A stretch of 6,655 nucleotides of DNA from Chlamydiae bacterium RIFCSPHIGHO2_12_FULL_27_8 (GCA_001796155.1 MGLU01000035.1:2682-9336); one strand, 5' to 3'. Positions 1 to 6,655 are shown, counted from the stretch's first letter. A program made the numbers and translations. The notes: generated by a model not told the origin, from the letters alone.

Positions 1-518
1 ATTGATTTGTCTTGAGATGCAGACTGCTGTTTTGAACTGTTTTGATTTTGTTGAGTCCCCATAGGAGGAAGTTGTAAATTAAATGTTTCAAGCTCTTTTA
101 AAATCTCTTTTCTTATTTCCTTTAAATCTAAGCCCATATTTTCTAAAACTTGAGCAGCAACTCCATCTGTTTGTCTAAGTAAAGCAAGTAAAATGTGCTC
201 TGTTCCAACATAATTATGATTTAAATTTTGAGCTTCTTCATTAGCAAATTCAAATACCTTTTTAACCTTTCCTGTCAAAGCAGGGTCTCCATAAACTTGA
301 GTTTCAGGTCCAAAACCAACTATTTTTTCAACTTCGCTTCTAACATTGTCATAACTTAAATTCATAGTTCTTAAAACATTAACAGCTATTCCTTGACCAA
401 GTTTTAAAAGACCTAAAAGAATATGTTCTGTTCCAAGATAGTTGTGATTTAGTCTTTGAGACTCTTTCTTTGCAAGTTTAATAACCTGTTTTGCTCTATT
501 GGTAAATTTATCAAACAT
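1..518 (-). CDS. clpC: ATP-dependent Clp protease ATPase subunit ClpC, N-terminal part (partial)
   Basis: This is the first 172 codons of ClpC, read leftward from ATG 518-516 and cut by the left edge. ClpC is a cytoplasmic AAA+ unfoldase that feeds substrates to ClpP. What is visible is the N-terminal adaptor and substrate-binding domain made of two Clp_N repeats, roughly residues 4-75 and 80-145. The duplication is plain from [16 protein letters not shown] (23-38) and [16 protein letters not shown] (99-114), and it also shows as an imperfect DNA repeat (about 196-225 against 421-450). After [11 protein letters not shown] (142-152) comes a Gln/Ser/Asn-rich linker, where the window ends. The ATPase modules lie outside. 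The family is normally about 810-860 residues, so about one fifth is present. The start matches the conserved MFEKFT beginning and has AAGG about 9 nt upstream. The wording is very close to chlamydial ClpC as I remember it. The gene diverges from proS. Confidence 0.96.
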   Translation of the reverse strand, partial: MFDKFTNRAKQVIKLAKKESQRLNHNYLGTEHILLGLLKLGQGIAVNVLRTMNLSYDNVRSEVEKIVGFGPETQVYGDPALTGKVKKVFEFANEEAQNLNHNYVGTEHILLALLRQTDGVAAQVLENMGLDLKEIRKEILKELETFNLQLPPMGTQQNQNSSKQQSASQDKS

Positions 519-558
519 GTGAATTTGCCTTATTTTTTGATTTTAAGCTCTAGTCGTA

Positions 559-587
559 ATTTTAATACCTTTCTCTTTTTTTGTAAA
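559..587 (-). promoter_or_regulatory. Candidate sigma-70-type promoter for clpC
   Basis: Read on the minus strand, TTTACA (582-587) and TAAAAT (559-564) are separated by exactly 17 nt, and each hexamer matches the sigma-70 consensus at five of six positions. A start about 7 nt downstream would give a 5' leader of roughly 30-35 nt before the clpC ATG, ending with an AAGG ribosome-binding site at 528-531. No CIRCE element (TTAGCACTC-N9-GAGTGCTAA) or other clear operator was seen beside it. Such matches are easier to meet by chance in AT-rich DNA, but the spacing and position are right. Confidence 0.5.
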
Positions 588-923
588 TTTATCCTTTTTT
601 GCAATAATGTTATAAATGCATATATATTAGAAACTTATGTATTAAAACAAGTAAAAATTATTTTAATAAATTTAAAGTGAAATTTATATATTATTAATTT
701 TTAGATATTTAAGAATTTGTTTTAAAAATTAATTTCAACAATGAAAATGTAAAATACTGTTTTAAAAGAAAATTATTTTAAAAAAAATAAAATTTAAGAT
801 TTATATAATTCATTTCTTGTTTTTGGAAATACAAATTTTCAAAACAAAAAAAATTAATCATTAAAAATTTTACCAAAGATTAAAAAAAATATTTCTTAAG
901 TTCCAAATTTTTGTTAAAGAATA

Positions 924-929
924 TATACT
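924..929 (+). promoter_or_regulatory. Possible -10 box of the proS promoter
   Basis: TATACT matches the -10 consensus at five of six positions and lies 29 nt before the proS ATG. The hexamer 17 nt upstream is TTCCAA (901-906), a poor -35 with three of six matches. In such AT-rich DNA this is only a candidate. The only other signal before proS is AAGGA at 950-954, which is its ribosome-binding site with a short 4-nt spacer. Confidence 0.3.
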
Positions 930-958
930 AGAAATTTTGAAGTTACATCAAGGATTTT

Positions 959-2455
959 ATGGCAGAACAAAAAAATGCAATTGCACCTACAAGAGAAGAA
1001 GATTATGCAGAATGGTATCAACAAGTTGTAAAAGCAGCCGATCTAGCCGAGCATTCGCCGGTTAGAGGGTGTATGATAATAAAACCTCATGGATATGCCC
1101 TTTGGGAAAATATCCGGTTTGTTTTAAACAAAATGATAAAAGATACAGGTCATAAAAATGCTTATTTTCCACTGTTTGTTCCACTCTCTTTTTTAGAAAA
1201 AGAAGCAAAACATGTGGAAGGTTTTGCTAAAGAATGTGCTATTGTTACTCATCATAGACTCGAAAAAAAAGGTGATAAATTAGTTCCGGCGGAAGATTCT
1301 AAACTTGAAGAACCTTTAATTATCAGACCTACTTCAGAAATGATCATCGGTGAGGTTTTTTCAAAATGGGTTGAATCTTATAGAGATTTGCCGCTTTTAA
1401 TAAATCAGTGGGCAAATGTTGTAAGATGGGAGATGAGAACTAGGCTTTTTTTAAGAACTACTGAATTCTTATGGCAAGAAGGACATACTGTTCATGCAAC
1501 AGAATCTGAAGCTCAAGATGAAGTTTTTAAAATGTTAAATGTTTATAAAACTCTGTTAAACGATTATTTGGCTCTACCTGTAATTTTAGGTAAAAAATCT
1601 GAAAAAGAAAAATTTCCGGGTGCTGTAGATACCTATTCACTTGAATGTATGATGCAGGATAAAAAAGCTCTCCAAGGGGGTACTAGTCACTTTCTTGGTC
1701 AGAATTTTTCAAAATCTTCTAATATTAAATATTCAGATGTTGATGGAACCTTAAAATATGCATTCACAACTTCCTGGGGAGTATCAACAAGACTTATCGG
1801 AGCTCTTTTGATGTCTCATTCTGATGATAACGGAGCTGTATTCCCTCCAAAAATTGCTCCAATCCATATAGTAATCCTTCCGGTAATTCATAATGAAGAG
1901 ACTTTTAAAGAAGATATTTTAAGAGAATGTGAAAAATTAAAACAAAGACTCAATAAAATCTTTTACCATTATCAGTTTCTTAATGTTGAAGTTGATAATA
2001 GAGATATTAGAGGCGGAGAAAAAAAATGGAACTGGATTAAAAAAGGAGTTCCACTAATATTGGAAATCGGACCTAAAGATTTAAAAAATGAAAGCGTCTT
2101 TGTCCTAAGAAGAGATAATTTTGAGAAAAAAAGTGTTAAAATTGAAGCTTTTGTAAACGAAATAATCAATATGTTAGATAAAATGCAAAACGATATCTTC
2201 TTAAAAGCAAAAAAAATGATTGATGAAAATATTTTTGATATAAAATCAAAAGATGAATTTTATGATTTCTTTCATAAGAAAGCCGGATTCGCAAAAGTCT
2301 TTTTTTGCTTAAATGACAGTGAAGAAGAAACTATTCATAAAGATCTTTCAGTCTCACTCAGATCTATTCCATTAAAACAGGAAAATAAAATAGGTAAATG
2401 CTTTTTCTGTTCTAAAGAAACTAATGTTCAAGCTATTTTTGCAAAAGCTTATTAA
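959..2455 (+). CDS. proS: Prolyl-tRNA synthetase, archaeal/eukaryotic type, without editing insertion
   Basis: Class IIa synthetase that joins proline to tRNA-Pro in the cytoplasm. Its 498 residues fit the short archaeal/eukaryotic-type enzyme, also found in some bacteria, not the about 570-residue bacterial type. The catalytic core includes SPVRGCMIIKP (33-43), GHKNAYFPLFVP (64-75), RPTSE (123-127), the motif 2 region around R156 and E158 through FLRTTEFLWQEGHTVHA (164-180), and motif 3, TSWGVSTRLIGALLMSH (271-287, R278). Motifs 2 and 3 are about 90 residues apart, so there is no room for the YbaK-like editing domain. The anticodon-binding domain covers about 300-400, with DNRDIRGGEK and GVPLILEIGP. 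The C-terminal zinc-type domain ends in the expected Tyr498 and has C450, C481 and C484, but the usual second Cys position appears to be Glu455. The start is set by AAGGA at 950-954 and the family-typical N-terminus. It is the first gene of the rightward cluster; the next begins 12 bp after its stop. Confidence 0.97.
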   Translation: MAEQKNAIAPTREEDYAEWYQQVVKAADLAEHSPVRGCMIIKPHGYALWENIRFVLNKMIKDTGHKNAYFPLFVPLSFLEKEAKHVEGFAKECAIVTHHRLEKKGDKLVPAEDSKLEEPLIIRPTSEMIIGEVFSKWVESYRDLPLLINQWANVVRWEMRTRLFLRTTEFLWQEGHTVHATESEAQDEVFKMLNVYKTLLNDYLALPVILGKKSEKEKFPGAVDTYSLECMMQDKKALQGGTSHFLGQNFSKSSNIKYSDVDGTLKYAFTTSWGVSTRLIGALLMSHSDDNGAVFPPKIAPIHIVILPVIHNEETFKEDILRECEKLKQRLNKIFYHYQFLNVEVDNRDIRGGEKKWNWIKKGVPLILEIGPKDLKNESVFVLRRDNFEKKSVKIEAFVNEIINMLDKMQNDIFLKAKKMIDENIFDIKSKDEFYDFFHKKAGFAKVFFCLNDSEEETIHKDLSVSLRSIPLKQENKIGKCFFCSKETNVQAIFAKAY

Positions 2456-2467
2456 AAGAGGTAACAA

Positions 2468-4639
2468 ATGTTAAAATTTTTAAGAAATAATCAAAGAGTA
2501 TTTTTTATAATTATTGCTTTTATAATTATTGTGAGTTTTTCATTCTTTGGAACTCAAAAAGTAATTGATGGATTTAATAGACCTAAAGATATAGATGTTG
2601 GGGCCTCTTATAGCGGTAGAAAGATAAAATTGTCTGAACTGCAGAAAATGAGCCATTTTCTATCTTCAGATATGGATGATATCATGTTTGCACAAAATAT
2701 GCATATTCCTAATCTTTTTAACGATGGAGTTGTAAAAAAAGAATTTTTATCAACAAATCTAATTAAACTTTTTTTTGAAAATTATTTAGATGAACTAAAA
2801 CCTTCTTTTGAAAATATTTTTGAAAAAGTCCAAGCATATAAACCTTATAGACATTTTGATGATAAAAATATTTCTCTTGAAAATATTTGGAAAACTTATA
2901 ACCCGGAACTTTTGGAAAAATTAAAATTAATTAAAGAGGAAAAAGAGGTCAATTTAAATTTTTTAAATCTTTTAGTAGATATTTATAACCTGCAAAATAA
3001 ATTTTCACCGGCGTTAACTCAAAGGATTTTAATATATCAAGAAAAACAAAATCCTAATTTAGAACAAGATCCAAGACTATACTCTGATGCCTCTTTCATT
3101 TTTAACTTCAAAACAAATTTTGATTGGTTCGGTAAAGATTTTTATAACTTGTTAAGTCAGTTTATAATAAATGTTTCTGATATGGCCAATGAAAAAGGAA
3201 TTAAAACATCTAATGATGAATCAATATATGAATTGAAAAATAATTTAAAAACCGCTCTAGATAGAATGAAATATTTGAAAAATTCCAATGAATATCAAAA
3301 AATATTATCAGCTCTTTCTCTTAGTGAAAAAGATGCTGTAAATATTTGGAAAACAATTTTAAATTTTAGAAAGTTCTTCAAAAATAATTCTGTTGTAGCT
3401 GTTGATGAACTGCCTTTTAAAGATTTTGCATCTTTTGCAAATAAAAAAGCTTTAGTAACCTCTTATTGTATACCAAAAGAATATCAAATTCAAAATTTTG
3501 AAGATTTGATAAATTTTGAAGCTTATTTGACTTTAACTACAAATAAAGAGTCTGCTTTAGATATACCTTTGTCTCAGTTAAATGTTTTTGAAATTGAAAA
3601 AAAATGGCCGGAATTAATTGAAGAAGAATATACTCTCGAAATTAAAAAGATTTCTCTGAGTGAAGCTGCCCTTCAAATTAAAGTAAAAGATCTTTTAACA
3701 TGGCAGCTGCAAAATTTTGAAATGATTTCAAAGAAATTTTCGTTTTTAAAAAACCAAAATGATGATTTGTTGAAAATAAAAGCTTTAGATAAATTAAATT
3801 TTGCTCAAAGAAAAGAGATAGATGATTTTTCAAAAAATAAAATAATTTCTGAAAATCCAAACAAAATAAAAGAAGCTCTTTCAAAAGCACAACAAGTAAA
3901 TGAAAAAATTTTCATAAAATCTAAAAATACAAAAGCTCAATTATCTTTTGAAAAAATGGATGATTTAATCTCTTTAATTAAAGAAAAGGATTTTATAGAT
4001 ATTTATACAGAAGATAATGAGAATTTTTATTCTCTAAAAATTATTCAAAAACCTCTTGAAAAAAAGATAATATCATTTGAAAAAGCTAAAAAAGACAATA
4101 TTTTAATGGATCTTTTTGCTGCTTACCTAATTTCAAAAGACCCAAATTCTTTTGATAGTAAAGATATAAAAAAATCTATAAAAGCAAGTTTTGAAATTGT
4201 TTTTAAAGACCTTTTAATAGAACTAAAAAATATTTCAAAATCTAATGATTTAAATGAAATTTCTAAATATAGATTTTTTAAATTTATGGAAAATAATTTA
4301 AATGAACTTTTAGAAAATAAAAGGATTTTAAATTCATTCATAAATATTACAAAAAATAATTTGGAAATTGAAAATTCTGAAAAATTATCTAAACCCAAAA
4401 AAGATCTTTTTTCTATGAAAGAAAAAAGTTTCTCAAATGTATTTTTAGATAATACAATTGAGTTTTGTTTCCTCGATAAAATTGATGTGAATCATAAATA
4501 TAAAGAAAAACTTTCTCAAGTAAATGAATCACTATCTCTTGAATCTAAAAAAATTGCATTAAAAAATGTATTGAAAATTTTTCAACAAAAACAACTACTA
4601 AATGTAAAGAGTATTAATGTTCGAGAAGAAGACATTTAA
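2468..4639 (+). CDS. Membrane-anchored PpiD/SurA_N-like protein without visible PPIase domain
   Basis: A 723-residue protein with a short positively charged N-terminus, one membrane segment (about 11-28, FFIIIAFIIIVSFSFFGT) and a large Lys/Asn/Glu-rich remainder expected to face the periplasm. The beginning follows the PpiD/SurA_N plan: an inner-membrane anchor, then a segment like ASYSGRKIKLSELQKMSHFL (46-65) that corresponds to the 'V-NG-x-I-x-x-x-x-F' strand and helix of these chaperones. PpiD is a membrane-bound chaperone near the Sec exit. I cannot find parvulin hallmarks (HIL, GGDLG-like). Residues about 515-550 (FYSLKIIQKPLEKKIISFEKAK) resemble the end of a parvulin domain followed by the usual 'SFEEAK' helix, so the catalytic domain may be lost or greatly diverged. 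NIWKT occurs twice (139-143 and 292-296). AGAGGT at 2457-2462 lies 5 nt before the ATG. It sits directly behind proS and its end overlaps the next gene by 23 bp. The class is fairly likely; the exact role is unknown. Confidence 0.6.
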   Translation: MLKFLRNNQRVFFIIIAFIIIVSFSFFGTQKVIDGFNRPKDIDVGASYSGRKIKLSELQKMSHFLSSDMDDIMFAQNMHIPNLFNDGVVKKEFLSTNLIKLFFENYLDELKPSFENIFEKVQAYKPYRHFDDKNISLENIWKTYNPELLEKLKLIKEEKEVNLNFLNLLVDIYNLQNKFSPALTQRILIYQEKQNPNLEQDPRLYSDASFIFNFKTNFDWFGKDFYNLLSQFIINVSDMANEKGIKTSNDESIYELKNNLKTALDRMKYLKNSNEYQKILSALSLSEKDAVNIWKTILNFRKFFKNNSVVAVDELPFKDFASFANKKALVTSYCIPKEYQIQNFEDLINFEAYLTLTTNKESALDIPLSQLNVFEIEKKWPELIEEEYTLEIKKISLSEAALQIKVKDLLTWQLQNFEMISKKFSFLKNQNDDLLKIKALDKLNFAQRKEIDDFSKNKIISENPNKIKEALSKAQQVNEKIFIKSKNTKAQLSFEKMDDLISLIKEKDFIDIYTEDNENFYSLKIIQKPLEKKIISFEKAKKDNILMDLFAAYLISKDPNSFDSKDIKKSIKASFEIVFKDLLIELKNISKSNDLNEISKYRFFKFMENNLNELLENKRILNSFINITKNNLEIENSEKLSKPKKDLFSMKEKSFSNVFLDNTIEFCFLDKIDVNHKYKEKLSQVNESLSLESKKIALKNVLKIFQQKQLLNVKSINVREEDI

Positions 4640-5240
4640 AATTAATGCTCTTAATTTTTTTGATTTGAGTTTAGATATTTATAAATTTGAATCAATTGCA
4701 AAACTCGTCTCTAAAAAATATTTACTTCCCTCTTTTTCAAATTTACTTGAAGAAGAGGAGTTCGCAAAAGTATATATTGCATATGCCTCAGATGGCATTT
4801 ATCTTCATTTTGAAATAAATGCTCCCTTTACTAAAGGAAGTATGCAGGAGACTTCAAAAGGAGATTTAATAGAGATATTTATAGATTCGAGAGCTTTAAA
4901 AACTAAAGGTTATTTAACAAAATATTCTCATCATTTTGTTTTTGTCGCAGATGAAGAATTTGGTAATGAAGTTACAAGGTTTAAGTTTGATGACATGCAC
5001 GATATTTGTGATAGAAAATTTTTAAAAGCAGATTCAATTATTAAGCCTGAAAAATATATGATGACTATTAAAATTGATAAGGATGCAATTTATGGCTTTA
5101 ATCCAAAAGAGACAAAATTTTTATCTTTTTGTTATCAAATAAACAGATATTTACTTCCAAATCAAACTTTAAATATTTCTTCACAGGAACATAAGATTGA
5201 AAAAAGTCCCCATCTATGGGCAAAGCTTAATTTTAAATAA
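4617..5240 (+). CDS. CBM9/DOMON-like beta-sandwich protein of unknown function
   Basis: A 207-residue protein with no signal peptide and no membrane segment, so it is probably cytoplasmic. Its layout recalls family 9 carbohydrate-binding (DOMON-like) folds: a strand pair with YASDGIYLHFEINAP (56-70), then GDLIEIFIDSRALKTKG (82-98), which matches the typical 'GDxxExFIDxR' strand, HHFVFV (105-110), FKFDDMHDICD (122-132), a YMMTIKID strand (147-154) and a closing HLWAKLNF (199-206). Members of this fold bind sugars or haem, or serve as non-catalytic modules; the sequence does not show which ligand applies, if any. ATG 4617 is preceded by AAAGAG at 4606-4611, and the first 23 bp overlap the end of the PpiD-like gene in another frame, which suggests translational coupling. 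A 103-bp gap follows before the next large gene. The fold call is moderate and the function is unknown. Confidence 0.6.
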   Translation: MFEKKTFKINALNFFDLSLDIYKFESIAKLVSKKYLLPSFSNLLEEEEFAKVYIAYASDGIYLHFEINAPFTKGSMQETSKGDLIEIFIDSRALKTKGYLTKYSHHFVFVADEEFGNEVTRFKFDDMHDICDRKFLKADSIIKPEKYMMTIKIDKDAIYGFNPKETKFLSFCYQINRYLLPNQTLNISSQEHKIEKSPHLWAKLNFK

Positions 5241-5247
5241 ATAATGT

Positions 5248-5343
5248 ATGAACAGTTGTTTATTTAAAATTTATCTAGAAAATAAAAAACAATTAGAATC
5301 ATTATTGTCTTTGAAAGATTATGAAAACTTTTATTCAAAATAA
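5248..5343 (+). CDS. Possible 31-residue small ORF before the AsmA-like gene
   Basis: Starting at ATG 5248 this frame encodes MNSCLFKIYLENKKQLESLL and 11 more residues, ending with TAA at 5341-5343. The stop touches the ATG of the next gene (TAAATG) and both are in the same frame. It nearly fills the 103-bp gap after the CBM9-like gene. There is no clear ribosome-binding site before either ATG. The composition is helix-like and charged but matches nothing I know. It could be a leader peptide whose translation lets ribosomes restart on the next gene, or just a chance open frame; with stops this frequent in AT-rich DNA I estimate roughly a one-in-twenty chance per frame of such a length. Confidence 0.25.
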   Translation: MNSCLFKIYLENKKQLESLLSLKDYENFYSK

Positions 5344-6655
5344 ATGAGAAAATTTAAAACCTATATATTTTTAGTTATACTGATTTCTTTTGTTCTCTTT
5401 TTTTATACACCAATAATGATTTTTTCAGTTTCTTCTGCAATGAAAATTTATACAAAAAAAGTATTTGGTAAAAGCCTTTCTTATAAAAATTTTCAATTAA
5501 TAAATAATGAATATCATTTTAAAGAGATAAAACTTAATAAAAAAAATGAAATTTCAATAAAAGCTGATGAAATAGTTTTAAAATTAGATTTTAAATTTTT
5601 GAAACCTAAAATTAATTGTAATTTAGATATAAAAAATTTAGATATTTTACTGTTTAAATTTGAGAAATTTTTTGCACCAAACGATAATCAAAATTCTTTG
5701 TTTGTATTTAATATTGAAACACAAAAGGCTAAATGTGCTCTAGTAAAAAATAATGAAATAATTTCTGATTTTAATTTTGATTTTTTAAAAAATAAAAACA
5801 ATTTGAATTTTTCAGCTTTTTTTGAAAATTTGGAAAATAATATTGTTATTTCCAAAAACAGAATTAAAAAAAAAGATTCCTTTTATATTGATATTTCAAA
5901 ATTTCAAATGAAAAATATAGAAGCAATTTTAAATTTTTTAAAAATTGATTATATTTCTGACTTAACAGGCAATTTAGGAGGCTTTTTTTCCTTTGAAATG
6001 GAAAACAATAAACTTCAAAATTTTTCAACACATTTAGATATTTCTAAAATTAAATGCTCTTTAAATCCTTTAGAGATAAAAATTGATGCTTCAAAGATCA
6101 ATTTTGATTTAGAGTTTCCTGAAAGTTACAATACTTTATTTTTTCTTGAATTATTAAAAAACCAATTTTTAAATCATTCCAAATATAGAATAAATTTTAA
6201 TAAACTTAATATTTATTCAAAAAATCAATCAAAAATATTAGATTCTTCAGGGAAAATCACTTTCAATCCGGGCCTTGGAGCCAAAATTGACCTTTTTGGT
6301 GAAATAGAAAGTTTAAAAAAATTTGATTTTAAAGTTTATGGGAAATCATTTTTTTCATCAAAAATTTCAAATTGGATTGAAATGAATTTTAAATTCGATA
6401 ACGAATTTACTAAAATAAATTTAAAAGCAGATGAAAAAACTAAAGATTCATTAGATTTAAAATTTAATTTTAATAATATAAATGAAAACCTTTTTAAGGT
6501 TTTTTATGATTTTTTTGGAAATTTTTTAGATGTAAAAAATTTAAAAGTTGATCGCTTCATATCAAATTTTTCTATTAATGCAAATTTTGATAAAAACGGG
6601 TTTAATAATATTTATATATATGATTTCTCATTAAATGATCTCTTTTTTTCAAAAG
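5344..6655 (+). CDS. AsmA/TamB-like membrane-anchored protein, N-terminal part (partial)
   Basis: This frame opens at ATG 5344 and is free of stops to the right edge: 437 codons, incomplete. The product begins with MRKFKTYIFLVILISFVLFF, a Lys/Arg-rich end and a hydrophobic segment at about 7-29, as in an inner-membrane anchor with the rest outside the cytoplasm. What follows alternates short beta-like stretches rich in Phe, Ile, Lys and Asn. The opening pattern (FGKSLSYKNFQL at 41-52, ADEIVLKLDFKFLKPKI at 74-90, LDIKNLDILLFKF at 94-106) and GKITFNPGLGAKIDLFGEI (303-321) are in the style of AsmA/TamB/YhdP proteins, which form long lipid-carrying grooves between the membranes or help outer-membrane assembly. 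No residue-level signature confirms this. The first ATG is chosen because the next in-frame ones fall after the anchor has begun. No ribosome-binding site is evident, so coupling to upstream translation is possible. Gene reality is near certain; the family is moderate. Confidence 0.6.
   Translation, partial: MRKFKTYIFLVILISFVLFFYTPIMIFSVSSAMKIYTKKVFGKSLSYKNFQLINNEYHFKEIKLNKKNEISIKADEIVLKLDFKFLKPKINCNLDIKNLDILLFKFEKFFAPNDNQNSLFVFNIETQKAKCALVKNNEIISDFNFDFLKNKNNLNFSAFFENLENNIVISKNRIKKKDSFYIDISKFQMKNIEAILNFLKIDYISDLTGNLGGFFSFEMENNKLQNFSTHLDISKIKCSLNPLEIKIDASKINFDLEFPESYNTLFFLELLKNQFLNHSKYRINFNKLNIYSKNQSKILDSSGKITFNPGLGAKIDLFGEIESLKKFDFKVYGKSFFSSKISNWIEMNFKFDNEFTKINLKADEKTKDSLDLKFNFNNINENLFKVFYDFFGNFLDVKNLKVDRFISNFSINANFDKNGFNNIYIYDFSLNDLFFSK

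Larger units (their letters stand above)
519..958. other. Divergent intergenic region between clpC and proS
   Basis: This 440-bp stretch is extremely AT-rich and separates two divergent genes. It must hold both promoters. Apart from the clpC promoter candidate near its left end and a weak -10 candidate near its right end, the middle (about 600-900) shows no tRNA, no strong hairpin, no tandem repeat and no credible coding frame. The forward frame 456-680 starts inside clpC on the opposite strand and has no ribosome-binding site or recognisable content. Runs of A and T dominate, so short palindromes here carry little weight. Confidence 0.7.

Noticed and set aside
600..660. Other promoter-like hexamers for clpC (TTGTTT, TATATA, TATAAC on the minus strand)
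   Set aside because: Spacing or match is worse than for the pair at 559-587, and such hexamers are abundant by chance in this AT-rich stretch.
456..680. Forward open frame of 74 codons overlapping the clpC start
   Set aside because: It lies opposite the certain clpC coding sequence for its first part and in AT-rich intergenic DNA for the rest, has no ribosome-binding site, and gives a low-complexity Phe/Leu/Asn-rich product.
1972..2169. Minus-strand frame of 65 codons inside proS
   Set aside because: Antisense shadow of a certain gene; the product is low-complexity with no recognisable motif.
2881..3354. 15-bp perfect direct repeat (AAATATTTGGAAAAC at 2881-2895 and 3340-3354), both encoding NIWKT in the PpiD-like protein
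   Set aside because: The flanking residues do not match, so there is no sign of a duplicated domain; a short chance repeat in biased sequence is the simpler reading.
3678..3890. Minus-strand frame of 70 codons inside the PpiD-like gene
   Set aside because: Antisense shadow; Lys-rich sense codons read backwards as Leu/Phe and rarely as stops.
4123..4398. Minus-strand frame of 91 codons inside the PpiD-like gene
   Set aside because: Same reason: the Phe/Leu/Ser-rich product mirrors the Lys/Asn/Glu-rich sense gene, with no start signal.
5256..5292. Imperfect inverted repeat (TTGTTTATTT with AAAATAAAAAACAA) after the CBM9-like gene, considered as a terminator
   Set aside because: The stem is almost all A-T and imperfect, and no T-run follows. 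It also overlaps the possible small ORF.

Overview
The window looks like part of the chromosome of an AT-rich bacterium, most likely a member of the Chlamydiota outside the classical Chlamydiaceae. The main evidence is the partial ClpC on the minus strand. Its N-terminal region ([20 protein letters not shown], later [11 protein letters not shown]) reads almost like chlamydial ClpC as I remember it. The next protein-level hint is a PpiD/SurA_N-type membrane protein whose first 30 residues resemble proteins I associate with environmental chlamydiae. The lineage call is inferred from remembered sequences, not from a search. Base composition is very low in G+C: roughly a third in the conserved genes and lower still in the intergenic DNA and the downstream envelope-type genes.

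Layout. Positions 1-518 hold the start of clpC on the minus strand, running off the left edge. Positions 519-958 are a 440-bp divergent intergenic region. It has a good sigma-70-type promoter candidate for clpC (TTTACA-N17-TAAAAT, minus strand) and a weaker -10 candidate for the rightward genes. From 959 to the right edge all genes point right and are tightly packed: proS (archaeal/eukaryotic-type prolyl-tRNA synthetase, complete), a 723-residue membrane-anchored PpiD/SurA_N-like protein (12-bp gap), a 207-residue CBM9/DOMON-like protein (23-bp overlap), a possible 31-residue small ORF, and a long AsmA/TamB-like membrane-anchored protein that is cut by the right edge.

How the genes fit together. 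clpC encodes the AAA+ unfoldase of a general protein quality-control protease. The rightward set looks like one transcription unit in which an essential translation gene leads a group that is probably concerned with the cell envelope: a periplasm-facing chaperone-like protein, a beta-sandwich protein of carbohydrate-binding type without an export signal, and an AsmA/TamB-type protein of the kind that handles lipids or outer-membrane assembly. The envelope link is inferred from fold resemblance and proximity. The PpiD-like and AsmA-like calls are weaker than clpC and proS.

No RNA gene, mobile element, CRISPR array or convincing terminator was seen. No clearly new defence or metabolic system is evident. 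The points most worth checking are the PpiD-like protein without a visible parvulin domain, the non-bacterial-type ProRS with an incomplete zinc site, and the cluster of little-known envelope-type genes behind proS.
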